Part shown: positions 1 through 10,465 of the stretch, piece by piece
How positions within the stretch are numbered: position 1 is the first letter of the stretch
Layout of the letters: each line of letters begins with the position of its first letter
NCBI RefSeq assembly: GCF_004346925.1
Contig: NZ_CP031167.1
Location: forward strand, 1,880,001-1,944,000
Length of the DNA stretch: 64,000 nt
Source of the DNA: Stenotrophomonas sp. ASS1
Lineage (GTDB): Bacteria; Pseudomonadota; Gammaproteobacteria; Xanthomonadales; Xanthomonadaceae
Reading direction: 5' to 3'
Program-made: the position numbers and the translations under genes
Notes under the pieces: model-generated
What the model was told of the DNA's origin: nothing
What the model saw: the letters and a program-made list of their open reading frames with translations, nothing else
Databases searched by the model: none

Positions 1-1986
1 CTGCTGATTCTTGGGCCGCCTGGCACTGGCAAAACAACGACCCTGATCCGCCGCCTCGGCCAAAAACTCGACACCGCTTTCTTGGAAGAAGGTGAACAAC
101 GTCTGGTTGACGCAGTCGCCTCCGCCCAGGGCACGACCCACACCAAAAGCTGGTTGATGTTCACGCCGACCGAATTGCTCAAGCAGTACCTCAAGGAGGC
201 TTTTGCGCGTGAAGGCGTTCCCGCCTCTGATCTGTGCATCAGAACGTGGCAGGACTATCGACACGGGCTGGCCCGAAATGCGTTCGGCGTACTCAGAACG
301 GCATCCGGTGGCGGCACCTTTGTCCTGAAAGACGGAATGTCCAACTTGAGCGAAGCCGCACTGGAGCGGCCCATTCACTGGTTTGACGATTTCGATGCAT
401 GGCAGCGCAAAGCCTATGTGCAGGAGCTGCATGATGCAGCCACTCTGCTTCACGATGCCAAGATCCCAGAGGTACTGAATCTCGGGGCACGTCTGCAAGA
501 TATTTTGTCCAAGGCGGCCGATGGCGCACTGGTTCTCTTGTTTGGCTTGCTGGCCGCAGAAGTTACCAACGTGCAGGCACTCGCCGGCAGCCTGAAGGAA
601 GGCTCTGACGCCAAGATCAAGGCCGCACTCAACCTGCAACTTAACCGCAATCGAGCCTTTCTGGATGAGTTGGCCCGAGTGATCGACAGTCTGCAGCACG
701 CGCAAACAACGGATGTGGACGACCAGGACGACCCGGATACCGATGAGGAAGAAGACGCTGCGGCACCCCGCACGGTCCGTGCAGCCGCGCTCAGTGCATA
801 CATGCAAGCGGTGCGTGCCCAAGCCCGGGCGACCGCATCCAAGCGCACGGTCAGCAAAGTGTCTCGCAATGGCAAGATCCTAGAGTGGTTGGGGGATCGT
901 GGCCTGACGGAGGTAGATCGTGCAGATGTCGGCGCAAGTCTTCTGGTGCAGTCCAGCGCGCGCCGCTTCTTCAACCCGGTCAAGCGCTACCTTGACGGTA
1001 TCCCGAAGCGCTACCGCGCATTCAGACGCGAACGCCTGCCGGCCAATACTTGGTATCGCCACGAAGCTTTTGAAGCGCATGAAATTCACCCGCTAGAATT
1101 GGACATCGTATTGCTGGCCATCTTGCGCACCGGAGGCGACCTGATCAGTAGGCCCGACGTCCTGCGCGCCATCGACAGTCCCGCTTGGTCATCGCTCCAG
1201 CCGTTTCTGGGGCATTACCGCAACCAGATTCTGGTGGATGAAGCAACCGACTTCTCGCCCATCCAGCTTGCGAGTATGGCGGCACTAGCGGATCCACGAT
1301 TGCGCTCATTCTTTGCCTGCGGGGACTTCAACCAGCGCCTGACCACTTGGGGCGCACGCTCCGCTGATGACTTGAGGTGGGTGTTCGTCGATCTCGACAT
1401 CAAGGAAATCACCGTTTCCTACCGGCAGAGCAAGCAGTTGAACGATCTAGCCCGCGCAATGATCCGGGCAGTCGGTGGCACTGGGCAAGACGTCAGCTTG
1501 CCCGCGCACGTGGACAGTGCGGGTGTCGCGCCAGCCTTGCTAGAACATGCCACCAGCACAGAGGCCACTGTGGCGTGGCTGGCGGATCGCATACGCGAGA
1601 TCGAGTGCTTCGTCGGCCAGTTGCCATCCACTGCCATTTTTGTGAACGCCGAGGAGGAAGTCGTCCCTGTGGCCGAGGCACTCAACAACGCATTGAGCGA
1701 GCACAACATCCAGGTGATCGCCTGCCGCGAGGGGCAGACTGTCGGGCAAGAAGGCAACGTGCGCGTGTTTTGTGTGCAGCACATCAAAGGTCTGGAATTC
1801 GAAGCGGTGTTCTTTGTCGGCATTGACCAGCTTGCCATGCTGCAACCGGCGCTGTTCGACAAATACCTATACGTAGGCACCACCCGTGCGGCCACCTACT
1901 TCGGCGTGACTTGCCAAGGTACCTTGCCATCCGTCGTTGAGAGCCTGCGCGCGCACTTCTGCCTGGACTGGCAGCTGGATGGCTGA
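1..1986 (+). CDS. SF1 (UvrD/Rep-like) helicase, 5' end outside window
   Basis: Partial gene; the frame is open from base 1. The first codons carry a Walker A motif GPPGTGKT (bases 13-36), so only a short N-terminus is missing. A DEAT-type Walker B lies near 1237 (LVDEATDFSP). Near the C-terminus come HIKGLEFEAVFFVG and LYVGTTRAA, which match SF1 helicase motifs V and VI. The middle (about 700-780) holds a strongly acidic run, DDQDDPDTDEEED. The product is most likely an ATP-driven DNA translocase or helicase. It ends 60 bases before mod on the same strand, so it is probably an accessory of the restriction-modification locus. Such genes occur in defence islands, but this exact partnership is inferred from proximity. 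The substrate is unknown. Confidence 0.8.
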   Translation: MLILGPPGTGKTTTLIRRLGQKLDTAFLEEGEQRLVDAVASAQGTTHTKSWLMFTPTELLKQYLKEAFAREGVPASDLCIRTWQDYRHGLARNAFGVLRTASGGGTFVLKDGMSNLSEAALERPIHWFDDFDAWQRKAYVQELHDAATLLHDAKIPEVLNLGARLQDILSKAADGALVLLFGLLAAEVTNVQALAGSLKEGSDAKIKAALNLQLNRNRAFLDELARVIDSLQHAQTTDVDDQDDPDTDEEEDAAAPRTVRAAALSAYMQAVRAQARATASKRTVSKVSRNGKILEWLGDRGLTEVDRADVGASLLVQSSARRFFNPVKRYLDGIPKRYRAFRRERLPANTWYRHEAFEAHEIHPLELDIVLLAILRTGGDLISRPDVLRAIDSPAWSSLQPFLGHYRNQILVDEATDFSPIQLASMAALADPRLRSFFACGDFNQRLTTWGARSADDLRWVFVDLDIKEITVSYRQSKQLNDLARAMIRAVGGTGQDVSLPAHVDSAGVAPALLEHATSTEATVAWLADRIREIECFVGQLPSTAIFVNAEEEVVPVAEALNNALSEHNIQVIACREGQTVGQEGNVRVFCVQHIKGLEFEAVFFVGIDQLAMLQPALFDKYLYVGTTRAATYFGVTCQGTLPSVVESLRAHFCLDWQLDG

Positions 1987-2046
1987 ACAGCCCAACAAGA
2001 ATTGGAGTCGCGAGCCGCCACGCACTGGCGACCAAAGGAAAAGAAT

Positions 2047-4047
2047 ATGAAAAAACTGAAAATGCACTCACCCAACCTGGCCGAAGACAACATCACCCAC
2101 ATCCGCGAGATGTTTCCGGGTTGCGTGACCGAAGCCAAAGGGGAAAATGGCAGCGTGAAATTGGCGGTGGATTTCGACCAGCTCAGGCAGGAACTGTCCG
2201 CTATCCTCGTCGAAGGCCCGCAGGAACGCTACCACCTGAACTGGCCGGGCAAGCGTGAGGCGCTGCTGACGGCCAATGCGCCGATTGCCAAGACGCTGCG
2301 CCCAGTGCGCAGCGAAAGCGTGGACTTCGATACTACGAAGAACCTGTTCATCGAAGGCGACAACCTGGATGCGTTGAAGCTATTGCAGGAGGCGTATCTG
2401 GGCAGGGTCAAGCTGATTTATCTCGACCCGCCATACAACCGCAAGAAGGGCAACAATCTTGTCTATCGGGACGACTTCGTCGGCAACACATACGAGTACC
2501 TGACCCAGAGTAATCAGTCTGACGAGCAGGGCAACAGGCTTGTTGCCAACACCGAGGCTAATGGTCGATTCCATTCCGATTGGCTAGGAATGATGTATCA
2601 GCGCCTTCGCGTAGCACGCAACCTCCTGACTCCCGCCGGTGTCATTGCGATTTCCATTGACGACGCCGAAACGGCCAATGTTCTGCATCTATGCTACGAG
2701 GTATTTGGCGAGTCGAATTTCCTCGGCACCTTGATTTGGAAGAACGCCACCGACAACAACCCGAGCAATATTGCGGTCGAGCACGAGAGCATCCACGTCT
2801 TTGCACGAAGCAAAGGCGATCTTGAAGGTGTGTGGAAGAGTTCAGTCTCCGACGTTAAAGAAGTCCTCATCAAAATTGGGAATGAACTGGTCGCCAAGCA
2901 TCCCGATGATGCCGATCAGCTACAGGCTGCTTACACTGCATGGTTTCGTGAGAACAAGGACCAACTCGGTCCGTTGGCTGATTACAAGTTCATCGACAAG
3001 AATGGGGTATATGCGGGTAGTCGCAGCGTTCACAACCCCGGAAAGGAAGGTTATCGGTATGACGTGATTCATCCGACTACCCAGAAGCCCTGTAAGCAAC
3101 CGCTTATGGGATACCGCTTCCCAGAAGAAACCATGAAGCGCCTGCTTGATGCGAAGAAGGTTTTGTTTGGTGAAGATGAAAGTAAGCTCATCGAATTGAA
3201 GGCGTATGCTTATGAGTTCGAGGACAAGCTGTCCAGCGTGTTCGATCTGGACGGAAGGTCTGGCGCATACGACCTAAGGACTCTCTTCCCTGAAGGGAAG
3301 AAGGTGTTTTCAAACCCCAAGCCCATCGTTTTGATGGAGCGGCTCATCTCCTTCATGACCGGGCCGAAAGACATCTGCCTCGACCTGTTTGCTGGGTCTT
3401 CGACAATGGCACACGCGACGATGGAGATCAGCCGCCGCGACGGCAGCAATCGCCGCTTCATCAGCGTGCAGTACCCCGAGGAGATCGGGCAGGAGAGCAA
3501 GGATGCGAAAGAAGCGCTTCAGTTCTGCACGCAAGTCGGCTTGAAGCCACTCATCTCTGAGATTTCAAAGGAGCGAATCCGCCGGGCAGGCGTGGCGTTG
3601 CGCAACAAGAGCGGCGCTCAAGATTGGAATCGGGACGTGGGCTTCCGCGTCCTCAAGATCGACACCTCGAACATGGCTGACGTCTACTACGCACCTGATG
3701 CGCTGGAAAAAGCCAACCTTGACCTGTTCGTGGAGAACATCAAGCCCGACCGCACAGCGGAAGACCTGCTGTTTCAGGTGATGCTCGACTGGGGTGTTGA
3801 CCTCGCCCTGCCCATCGAGAAGAGAGCCATCCAGAGCAAGGACGCGTTCTTCGTGGACGGCAACCTGCTGGCTGCCTGCTTCGACGCGCATGGCGGCATC
3901 GACGAGACCTTCGTCAAGGAACTAGCCAACCACAAGCCGCTGCGTGTGGTGTTCCGCGACGCCGGGTTCAAGGACAACGCCGTCAAGATCAACGTGGAGC
4001 AAATCTTCAAGCTCTTGTCGCCATCCACCGAAGTGAAGTGCATTTGA
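2047..4047 (+). CDS. mod: Type III restriction-modification methyltransferase (Mod)
   Basis: 666-residue adenine-specific DNA methyltransferase of the beta class. The catalytic DPPYN motif is at about residues 127-131, and the AdoMet-binding DLFAGS motif comes after it at about 446-451. That order (IV before I) with a long specificity region between them is the Mod layout. In type III systems Mod recognises an asymmetric site, methylates one strand and directs Res. The ATG at 2047 is preferred over an upstream in-frame ATG at 2002 because an AAAGGA ribosome site lies just before it. Res starts 10 bases after the stop, so they form one transcript. No simple-sequence repeat of the kind that drives phase-variable mod genes was seen. 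G+C is visibly lower than downstream genes, suggesting transfer. Confidence 0.93.
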   Translation: MKKLKMHSPNLAEDNITHIREMFPGCVTEAKGENGSVKLAVDFDQLRQELSAILVEGPQERYHLNWPGKREALLTANAPIAKTLRPVRSESVDFDTTKNLFIEGDNLDALKLLQEAYLGRVKLIYLDPPYNRKKGNNLVYRDDFVGNTYEYLTQSNQSDEQGNRLVANTEANGRFHSDWLGMMYQRLRVARNLLTPAGVIAISIDDAETANVLHLCYEVFGESNFLGTLIWKNATDNNPSNIAVEHESIHVFARSKGDLEGVWKSSVSDVKEVLIKIGNELVAKHPDDADQLQAAYTAWFRENKDQLGPLADYKFIDKNGVYAGSRSVHNPGKEGYRYDVIHPTTQKPCKQPLMGYRFPEETMKRLLDAKKVLFGEDESKLIELKAYAYEFEDKLSSVFDLDGRSGAYDLRTLFPEGKKVFSNPKPIVLMERLISFMTGPKDICLDLFAGSSTMAHATMEISRRDGSNRRFISVQYPEEIGQESKDAKEALQFCTQVGLKPLISEISKERIRRAGVALRNKSGAQDWNRDVGFRVLKIDTSNMADVYYAPDALEKANLDLFVENIKPDRTAEDLLFQVMLDWGVDLALPIEKRAIQSKDAFFVDGNLLAACFDAHGGIDETFVKELANHKPLRVVFRDAGFKDNAVKINVEQIFKLLSPSTEVKCI

Positions 4048-4057
4048 GGGGGCTGCG

Positions 4058-7000
4058 ATGAAGCTGAAGTTCAAAACGCAGGCCTACCAGACTGTTGCCG
4101 TGCAGGCTGTAGTGGATTGCTTCAAGGGGCAGGTGCCGCAGCACGGCGGCATTCGCTATCGTCTTGACCCCGGCTCCCGCAAGGCGGTAACCACCAGCCC
4201 ACAGGGTGCGCTGGTGCTGGAGTCCGCGCCAGATGCAGCGACAGAACAGGGGGCGGCTTTCCGCAATTCCGACCTTACTTTGCTGGAGACAACCCTGCTG
4301 GACAACATCCACGCGGTGCAGCGGGCGCAGAACCTCCCGCTGTCGGATGCGCTGGTCAAAACCAAGGTCGCCAAGGTCAATCTCGACATCGAGATGGAAA
4401 CCGGCACGGGCAAGACCTACTGCTACATCAAGACCATCTTCGAGTTGAACAAGCTGTATGGCTGGAGCAAGTTCATCATCGTGGTGCCCAGCATCGCCAT
4501 CCGTGAAGGTGTGGCCAAGTCGCTGGACATCACCGCCGAGCACTTCCTGGAGACATACCAGAAGAAGGCGCGCTTCTTCATCTACAACTCCAAGCAACTG
4601 CACCACCTGGAGAGCTTCTCGTCGGACGCGGGCATCAACGTGATGGTGATCAACGTGCAGGCTTTCGCCTCGCGCGGGGCGGAGAACCGCCGCATCTACG
4701 ACGTGTTGGACGATTTCCAATCGCGCCGGCCCATTGACGTAATCAGTGCAAACCGCCCGGTCATGATTCTGGATGAGCCGCAGAAGATGGAAGGTGCGGC
4801 TACTCTGAAATCGCTCGAAGAATTCAAGGCGTTAGCGGTGCTGCGCTACTCGGCCACCCACAAGACCACCCACAACAAGATTCACCGGCTGGATGCACTG
4901 GATGCCTACAACCAGAAGCTGGTGAAGAAAATCGCCGTGCGCGGTATCGCGGTGAAGGGGCTGGCAGGTACGGCAGGCTATCTGTACCTGCAATCCATTG
5001 AGATTTCGAGCAAGAAACCGCCCGAGGCACGCGTCGAGTTCGAGCGGAAGTTGACGGGCGGCAGTATCAAGCGTGTGGTGAGAAAACTCTGCAAGGGAGA
5101 TGATCTGTTCGATATGTCGGGCGGACTGGAACAGTACCGAAATTACTTCGTCAGTGATATCAACGCCAACACCGATACCCTGAGCTTTACCAACGGTGTG
5201 GAGCTGACGGTCGGCGACGCCACCGGCGATGTGACTGAAGCGGCATTGCGTCGCATCCAGATTCGGGAAGCTATCAAGGCGCACTTCGACAAGGAGCAGG
5301 CGCTGTTCCAACAAGGTGTGAAGGTGCTGACCCTGTTCTTCATCGACGAGGTGGCCAAGTACCGCGACTACACGCAGGCGGACGAAAAAGGCGAATACGC
5401 CCGCATCTTTGAAGAGGAGTACATGCAGTACTTGAACGAGGTGGTCGATCTGGACGATACCGCCTACGTCAAGTACCTGAAGGGCATTGCTGCGGGCAGG
5501 ACCCACAGCGGCTACTTTTCCGTTGACAAGAAAACCAAGCGGCTGGCTGACCCGACGGTTGCTGCGCGCGGCGAGAACGCAGGGCTTTCAGATGACGTGG
5601 ATGCCTACGATCTGATCTTGAAGGACAAGGAACGCTTGCTGTCGCTCGCCGAGCCGGTGCGCTTCATTTTCTCGCACTCGGCCCTGCGCGAAGGTTGGGA
5701 CAACCCGAACGTGTTTGTTATCTGCGCACTCAAGCACAGCGACAACACCATCTCCCGCCGCCAGGAGGTGGGGCGTGGCTTGCGGCTATCTGTGAACCAG
5801 ACAGGCGACCGAATGGATCACCCAGCTACCGTTCACGACGTGAACGTGCTGACTGTGGTCGCCAGTGAGAGCTACAAGGACTACGTTGCCGGGCTGCAGA
5901 AGGACATCAGCGATTCGCTTTCTGAACGTCCGCGCGTGGCAAATGAGGAGTACTTCACCGGCAAGGTGCTGAAAACAGCGACCGGCGACGTGCCGGTTAC
6001 GCCGCAAATGGCGAGGCAGATTTACCGCTATCTGGTCAAGAACGACTACACGGACGATTCAGATCGGATCACGGGTGCGTATCACGATGCCAAGAAGGCC
6101 GGAACCCTGGGCGATCTGCCAGACGAACTGAAGCCGCACGCCGCGCAGGTGTACCAGCTTATCGACAGTGTGTTCAGCGCCAGCCAATTGCCCAGCATCG
6201 GCGATGGCCGCAAACCCAAGAAGAACCCGCTCAACACCAACTTCGACAAGCAGGAGTTCAAGACACTGTGGAACCGCATCAACCGCAAGGCGGCCTATAG
6301 TGTCGATTTCGACTCGGACGAGCTGGTGCAGAAGGCGATCAAGGAGCTGGATGCGGCCCTGCACGTGACCCCGCTGCAATACACAATCCAAGCGGGCGAA
6401 CAGATCAACGAGGTGACCGGCGAGGCGCTAAAGCGTGGAGATAGTTTCAAGGTTTCCGACATCAGGACCGAATACAACAAGCAGTCGATTCCTTCAGCAA
6501 TCAAGTACGACCTGATCGGCAAGCTGGCCGAAGGTACTCAATTGACTCGCCGCACGGTGGCGGAAATTCTCAAGGGTATTGACGTCGCGGTTTTTGCACA
6601 GTTCAGAACCAACCCAGAAAGCTTCATCAGCGAGTCCACGCGGCTAATCAACGAGCAGAAGGCCACGGTCATCATCGAACACTTGGCCTACGATCCCATC
6701 GAGGACAAGTTCGACCTTGACATTTTTACCGCTGGACAAACCAAACAGGACTTCAGCATGGCCGGGGAAAAGCTCCAGCGGCACATCTACGATTATGTTG
6801 CGACGGATTCGAAGGTGGAGCGGGAGTTCGTGAGAGAACTCGACACAGCAAATGAAGTGGTGGTCTATGCCAAGTTGCCGCGCGGCTTCCTGATCCCCAC
6901 GCCCGTGGGCGACTACAACCCGGACTGGGCAATCAGCTTCAAGGAAGGCGCTGTCAAGCACATCTATTTTGTGGCAGAGACCAAGGGCTCCATGTCCTCG

Positions 7001-7141
7001 TTGGACCTGCGTGAAATCGAAAAGACCAAGATCAAGTGCGCCCGCAAGTTCTTCGATGAGATGAACCGCTGCTACGCCTCGGAAAACGTCAAGTACGACG
7101 TCGTGGACAGTTTCGGCAAGCTGATGGAGGTGGTGAAGTAG
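4058..7141 (+). CDS. res: Type III restriction endonuclease subunit (Res)
   Basis: 1027-residue SF2 helicase-nuclease, normal length for Res. Walker A ETGTGKT is at about residues 114-120, the DEPQ box at 239-242, and an arginine-finger motif VI ([10 protein letters not shown]) near 570. A C-terminal PD-(D/E)XK nuclease is visible as D956 with E974-T-K976 (NPDW...AETKG). Both ATPase and nuclease residues are intact, so the system looks functional. Res hydrolyses ATP to communicate between two head-to-head Mod-recognition sites, then cuts about 25 bp away (family knowledge). A GAGGGGG ribosome site precedes the ATG. The gene closes the lower-G+C block, and a 9-bp hairpin follows 12 bases after its stop. 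Confidence 0.94.
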   Translation: MKLKFKTQAYQTVAVQAVVDCFKGQVPQHGGIRYRLDPGSRKAVTTSPQGALVLESAPDAATEQGAAFRNSDLTLLETTLLDNIHAVQRAQNLPLSDALVKTKVAKVNLDIEMETGTGKTYCYIKTIFELNKLYGWSKFIIVVPSIAIREGVAKSLDITAEHFLETYQKKARFFIYNSKQLHHLESFSSDAGINVMVINVQAFASRGAENRRIYDVLDDFQSRRPIDVISANRPVMILDEPQKMEGAATLKSLEEFKALAVLRYSATHKTTHNKIHRLDALDAYNQKLVKKIAVRGIAVKGLAGTAGYLYLQSIEISSKKPPEARVEFERKLTGGSIKRVVRKLCKGDDLFDMSGGLEQYRNYFVSDINANTDTLSFTNGVELTVGDATGDVTEAALRRIQIREAIKAHFDKEQALFQQGVKVLTLFFIDEVAKYRDYTQADEKGEYARIFEEEYMQYLNEVVDLDDTAYVKYLKGIAAGRTHSGYFSVDKKTKRLADPTVAARGENAGLSDDVDAYDLILKDKERLLSLAEPVRFIFSHSALREGWDNPNVFVICALKHSDNTISRRQEVGRGLRLSVNQTGDRMDHPATVHDVNVLTVVASESYKDYVAGLQKDISDSLSERPRVANEEYFTGKVLKTATGDVPVTPQMARQIYRYLVKNDYTDDSDRITGAYHDAKKAGTLGDLPDELKPHAAQVYQLIDSVFSASQLPSIGDGRKPKKNPLNTNFDKQEFKTLWNRINRKAAYSVDFDSDELVQKAIKELDAALHVTPLQYTIQAGEQINEVTGEALKRGDSFKVSDIRTEYNKQSIPSAIKYDLIGKLAEGTQLTRRTVAEILKGIDVAVFAQFRTNPESFISESTRLINEQKATVIIEHLAYDPIEDKFDLDIFTAGQTKQDFSMAGEKLQRHIYDYVATDSKVEREFVRELDTANEVVVYAKLPRGFLIPTPVGDYNPDWAISFKEGAVKHIYFVAETKGSMSSLDLREIEKTKIKCARKFFDEMNRCYASENVKYDVVDSFGKLMEVVK

Positions 7142-7605
7142 TGCATGCCAAGTTGTTTATCTTCCGAGATAAACAGCCGTAACTTGCACTTGCTCTTGCC
7201 CACGCTCTCGGTTGAAGATTTTCGTGCTGCGGTATCCGGGTGCGCTGGGCATCGCTCAGCTCTCTGACGGGTGGTCCGGCTGCTGGTGGAGACCGCCCCG
7301 TCAGAGTTTCATGGCGGGTTTGCGCGTACTGATGAGGAAGGCCATGCATGGGTTGCTCAAGCGTGAGCGGACGTATAGAACGAGCCACCCATACTGAATG
7401 CAGCACGAGTGGAAGTGTTTGAATACATACTAGCGACGCGACAATTCAAGAGTGCGGCTAAGGGTCGCTAGGCATGGTCAGAAGTTTGCAGCTCTTTTGC
7501 AACCGTACGTGATATCGGGATATTACTGCCATCGCCCGAACACAAGAATCGGACACTCCCAGCTGCACAAGTATGGCTATGCCCAGCTAAGATTCATCAA
7601 GCCAA
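7142..7605. other. Non-coding junction between the R-M block and core-like DNA
   Basis: About 460 bases with no convincing gene. Short open frames here have no ribosome site or recognisable product. Apart from the hairpin at 7154-7175, I see moderately A+T-rich DNA without a tRNA, integrase or clear direct repeat. It may hold the right boundary of the acquired block, but no attachment site could be identified. Confidence 0.5.
7154..7175. terminator. Perfect 9-bp hairpin after res
   Basis: The arms TGTTTATCT and AGATAAACA are exactly complementary around a TCCG tetraloop, 12 bases after the res stop. There is no T-tract, so it may be a processing or stabilising hairpin rather than a strong intrinsic terminator. 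Its position fits the 3' end of the restriction-modification transcript. Confidence 0.45.
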
Positions 7606-7962
7606 TCACTCCGGCCTAACCTCCCGACAAGCCCACTCAACCAACCCCCGGCAGGCCAGAAACAACCCATCCACAATCCCCTCATCCAAATGCCGCTCCG
7701 GGTCCGCAGCCACCCGGCAGCGGTCTGCCGCATGCAGCAGCTCCAGCACCGTCAGTGCTCCCACCATTGCGCGTTCGGTCCTGGCCAGGCTCACGCGGCG
7801 ACCGGGTGATACGTCGGTTTCTGGCCACGGGTGCCCATCAGCGCCCTCACAGCCGCGCATGCGCCTAAGGATGCCGAGCAGGGAGTTCAGGTCGGGCAGG
7901 GGAGTGTCGTCATTGATGGGCTCAACAACGGTGTACGAGGAAAAGGTGTCGGATTCGTTCAT
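7606..7962 (-). CDS. Small acidic protein, unrecognised (DUF3077-like at best)
   Basis: 118 residues, no signal peptide or membrane segment. The C-terminal half is predicted helical (ALTVLELLHAADRC, then GLFLACRGLVEWAC) and loosely recalls the small DUF3077/DUF6124 proteins of Pseudomonas; this is only a resemblance. I chose the ATG at 7962 because a GGAAG ribosome site lies 8 bases before it; an in-frame upstream start at 7998 lies inside the leader. The gene is preceded by a roughly 220-base inverted-repeat element (7991-8208) that would form the leader of its mRNA. That suggests post-transcriptional control or co-mobility. Function unknown. Confidence 0.6.
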   Translation of the reverse strand: MNESDTFSSYTVVEPINDDTPLPDLNSLLGILRRMRGCEGADGHPWPETDVSPGRRVSLARTERAMVGALTVLELLHAADRCRVAADPERHLDEGIVDGLFLACRGLVEWACREVRPE

Positions 7963-7990
7963 GGCGTCGGCTTCCGTGGCTGTGCTTAAC

Positions 7991-8208
7991 AGCGCCACCG
8001 CGAAGGGTGGCGGACGATGCGTGGCTGCAAACCGGAAGAAGCGATGTCATAAGACCGGCGGGCCCGAGGGCCCCCACGCACCGCCCGCCATACAGGCCGA
8101 CGGATTGCCCGCCGGCACCGGTTAAGGACGGTGCCGACGGGCAAGCGCAAACTACAGACATCGCTTTCTTCGGGTTTGCAGACCCGACCACCCTTTGTCG
8201 GTGGCGCG
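7991..8208 (-). repeat. Large structured inverted-repeat element upstream of the small gene
   Basis: Two long arms, about 7991-8048 and 8157-8208, are near-perfect inverted copies. Matching blocks include GCGCCACCG, AGGGTGG and a 24/25-base core at 8025-8048 and 8157-8181. Nested inside are two further stems. One at 8107-8142 has 14-bp arms with one mismatch and an 8-base loop. The other is G+C-rich, with GGCGGG at 8057-8062 pairing CCCGCC at 8084-8089. Transcribed on the minus strand, it would fold into a multi-branched leader ending about 30 bases before the ATG at 7962. It may be a cis-regulatory RNA or a mobile repeat; I could not assign it to a named family. Confidence 0.7.
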
Positions 8209-8209
8209 C

Positions 8210-8510
8210 CATGGTGTTTACGCCGCCGCTCCGAATGCCAATAGAAATTCGCGAAGGAATCGAGGAATCCGAGAGCGAAGAACTATTGTTGCACGCACCA
8301 TTCGTGCAGCGCGCGACACCGCCGGACGCATTCGCGCAGCTGCTCTGCTGATGGCGAATCAAACTGACGCAATCGCCCATGCCGCAAGCGGATTGCGCGA
8401 CAGCCTTCTTTGCAACAGTTCTTAATCCGCACCGAGTGGCAGCGGCGCGCGACCGACCGCACAGCCCGAAAATCGGTTCAAACCCGACACCGCCAGCGAA
8501 CCTCGCAGCC
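8210..8510. other. Intergenic region, probable promoter of the small minus-strand gene
   Basis: 300 bases between the inverted-repeat element and the stop of the LysR gene. Open frames cross it on both strands, but their composition looks like shadows of the structured element. No clear sigma-70 promoter was recognised. Since the gene at 7606-7962 reads leftward, its transcription must start here or inside the element. Confidence 0.4.
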
Positions 8511-9434
8511 TCAACCAACGCGATCCTCGGCCGCGCTGGCATTCCCCACCAGCAACTCAATCATCGCCCGCGCCGCCGCCGACTGCCGCCGATGCGGCGC
8601 ATAGATCACCGAGAACGGCCGCGAGCGCCCCCGCAGCTGCGGCAGCACTTCCACCAACTGCCCACGTTGCAGCCGCTCGCGCACGATGAACGCATAGCTC
8701 TGGCAGATGCCGATGCCCTGTTCGGCCAGCGATACCACGCCCAGCACATCGTCGGAGGTCTCGATGGACGAACGCGGCAGCCAGTCCACGTCGCACCCGT
8801 CGTCGCGGAAGATCCACGGCGCCAACCGCCCGGTGCGTGGCATCACAAAGGGCAGGCACAGGTGCTGCTGCAGGTCGTCCAGCGTCTGCGGCGTGCCGCG
8901 GCGCTGCAGGTAGTCCGGCGCGGCCAGCAGCAGCAGTGGCGCGTCTTCCAGCTTTCGCGCTACCAGCCCGCTGTCCGGCAGCTGGCCCAGGCGGATGGCC
9001 AGGTCGAAGCCTTCGGCCACCAGGTCCACGTTGCGGTTGGTGATGTTCAGTTCCACCTGCACCTGCGGGTACTGCTGCGCAAAGCGCGCCAGCACGGGCG
9101 GCAGCCGGTAGTGGCCATAGGTGGTGGGCACGCTCAGGCGCACGCGGCCGGCCAGCGCACCGTCCTGGGCCAGTACGTCGCGCTCGGCGTCGTCCAGCAG
9201 GCCGAAGGCAGTGCGCACCTGTTCCAGATAGAGCCGCCCGGCGTCGGTCAGGCCCACGCGGCGGGTGGTCCGCTGCAGCAGCTGCCGGCCCAGCCGCGCT
9301 TCCAGGCGGGTGACCGCGCGGCTCAGCACCGAGGGCGTGGTGGACAGCGCCACCGCGCCAGCCGTGAACGAGCCGTGCTCGACCACCGCCAGGAACACCT
9401 CCACATCGCCCAGGTAGTCGAACTTGCGGCTCAT
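8511..9434 (-). CDS. LysR-family transcriptional regulator
   Basis: 307 residues, the usual LysR length. The N-terminal winged helix-turn-helix is clear (FTAGAVALSTTPSVLSRAV, then LEARLGRQLLQRTTRRVGLT), followed by a periplasmic-binding-like effector domain. The ATG at 9434 has a GGAG ribosome site. A much longer open frame continues upstream to 10535, but that part is the antisense of the DJ-1 gene. It is divergent from the DJ-1/PfpI gene with 96 bases between, so it most likely controls that gene and itself. Effector unknown. Confidence 0.92.
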   Translation of the reverse strand: MSRKFDYLGDVEVFLAVVEHGSFTAGAVALSTTPSVLSRAVTRLEARLGRQLLQRTTRRVGLTDAGRLYLEQVRTAFGLLDDAERDVLAQDGALAGRVRLSVPTTYGHYRLPPVLARFAQQYPQVQVELNITNRNVDLVAEGFDLAIRLGQLPDSGLVARKLEDAPLLLLAAPDYLQRRGTPQTLDDLQQHLCLPFVMPRTGRLAPWIFRDDGCDVDWLPRSSIETSDDVLGVVSLAEQGIGICQSYAFIVRERLQRGQLVEVLPQLRGRSRPFSVIYAPHRRQSAAARAMIELLVGNASAAEDRVG

Positions 9435-9476
9435 TTGGCTCTCCGGGGAACAGATGTTTTGCGATGGGGCCAATTT

Positions 9477-9493
9477 ATCGCCGCTGGGGCGAT
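9477..9493. promoter_or_regulatory. Candidate LysR operator between divergent genes
   Basis: ATCGCC and GGCGAT form an interrupted palindrome with a 5-base spacer inside the 96-base LysR/DJ-1 intergenic region. A related GCGATG half-site lies at 9461. Size and position suit a LysR recognition site; binding is inferred. Confidence 0.4.
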
Positions 9494-9530
9494 GAATAAA
9501 GTGGCCGCCATTCCCCGATAGGAGCTCCCC

Positions 9531-10370
9531 ATGAACCTGATGACCTGGCTGGCCGCAGCGCTGGCCCTGACCCTGTCCGCCAGCAGCGCGCAGGCCGCCA
9601 ACGTGCTGGTGGTGCTGTCCGACGAAAACCACCTGGACCTGAAGGACGGCAAGGTGCTGTCCACCGGCTTCTATCTCAACGAGCTGATGCAGCCGGTCAA
9701 GCTGCTGCTGGACGCGGGCCACGAGGTGACCTTCGCCACGCCGCAGGGGCGGGCGCCGACGGTGGATGCGTCCTCTGTGACGCCGGCGTACTTCAGAAAC
9801 GATGCCGCACAGCTGGCGCTGCACAAGGAGCTGCTGGAGAAGCTGGCGCTGACCTCGCCGACGGCGTCGCCGGTGGTCAGCCTGGCGCGCATCGAGCAGC
9901 AGGGTTACGCGCGTTTCGATGCGGTCTACATTCCCGGTGGGCACGCGCCGATGCAGGACCTGCTGAAGAGCCCGGCGCTGGGCCGGTTGCTGGCCGACTT
10001 CCACCAGCGCAACAAGACCACCGCGCTGGTCTGCCACGGGCCGATCGCGCTGCTGTCCACGCTGCCGGATGCGGATGGTTTCGTGGCGAAGTTGGAAGTT
10101 GGGGCGATGCCGGCTACGCCGAAGTGGATTTACAGCGGCTACCAGATGACGGTGATCAGCAACCAGGAAGAAGCGCAGGCCAAGCCGCTTCTGGGCGGCG
10201 GTGAGATGAAGTTCTACCCGCAGACGGCGTTGCAGCGGGCGGGTGCGATGTTCAGCAGCAATGCCACGCCGTGGACGGGGCATGTGGTGGTGGACCGCGA
10301 GCTGATTACCGGGCAGAACCCGGCTTCGGCGTTGGAGGTGGGGCAGCGGTTGGTGGAGCGGTTGAAGTAG
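9531..10370 (+). CDS. Exported DJ-1/PfpI-family protein
   Basis: 279 residues with a signal peptide (about residues 1-22, ending SSAQA-A). The DJ-1/PfpI fold is shown by [11 protein letters not shown] and by the nucleophile elbow [10 protein letters not shown], where the cysteine is the expected reactive residue. Relatives include class I glutamine amidotransferase-like hydrolases, glyoxalase-type and chaperone-like proteins; activity cannot be fixed. A TAGGAG ribosome site precedes the ATG. Divergent from a LysR gene that probably regulates it. The export signal is notable because most DJ-1 proteins are cytoplasmic. Confidence 0.88.
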   Translation: MNLMTWLAAALALTLSASSAQAANVLVVLSDENHLDLKDGKVLSTGFYLNELMQPVKLLLDAGHEVTFATPQGRAPTVDASSVTPAYFRNDAAQLALHKELLEKLALTSPTASPVVSLARIEQQGYARFDAVYIPGGHAPMQDLLKSPALGRLLADFHQRNKTTALVCHGPIALLSTLPDADGFVAKLEVGAMPATPKWIYSGYQMTVISNQEEAQAKPLLGGGEMKFYPQTALQRAGAMFSSNATPWTGHVVVDRELITGQNPASALEVGQRLVERLK

Positions 10371-10403
10371 GGTGGGGCTACAAAGCAGGCTGCCAGCCTT
10401 GTG

Positions 10404-10427
10404 GGCCGAGGGGCCAGCTCCTCGGCC
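10404..10427. terminator. Hairpin between convergent genes
   Basis: GGCCGAGG and CCTCGGCC pair across an 8-base loop, in the gap between the DJ-1 gene (plus) and the HAD gene (minus). No T-run follows on either side, so termination is only suggested by position. Confidence 0.35.
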
Positions 10428-10465
10428 TGTCCATGGAAACATCAACGTGGCCGTTACGGGAAGAA

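Noticed and set aside
7212..7397. 61-residue ORF after res
   Set aside because: No ribosome site, no similarity recognised, and it lies in a junction region with mixed composition.
7922..8560. 212-residue minus-strand frame over the structured element
   Set aside because: It reads through the inverted repeats and has no domain; the smaller gene starting at 7962 in another frame has a good ribosome site.
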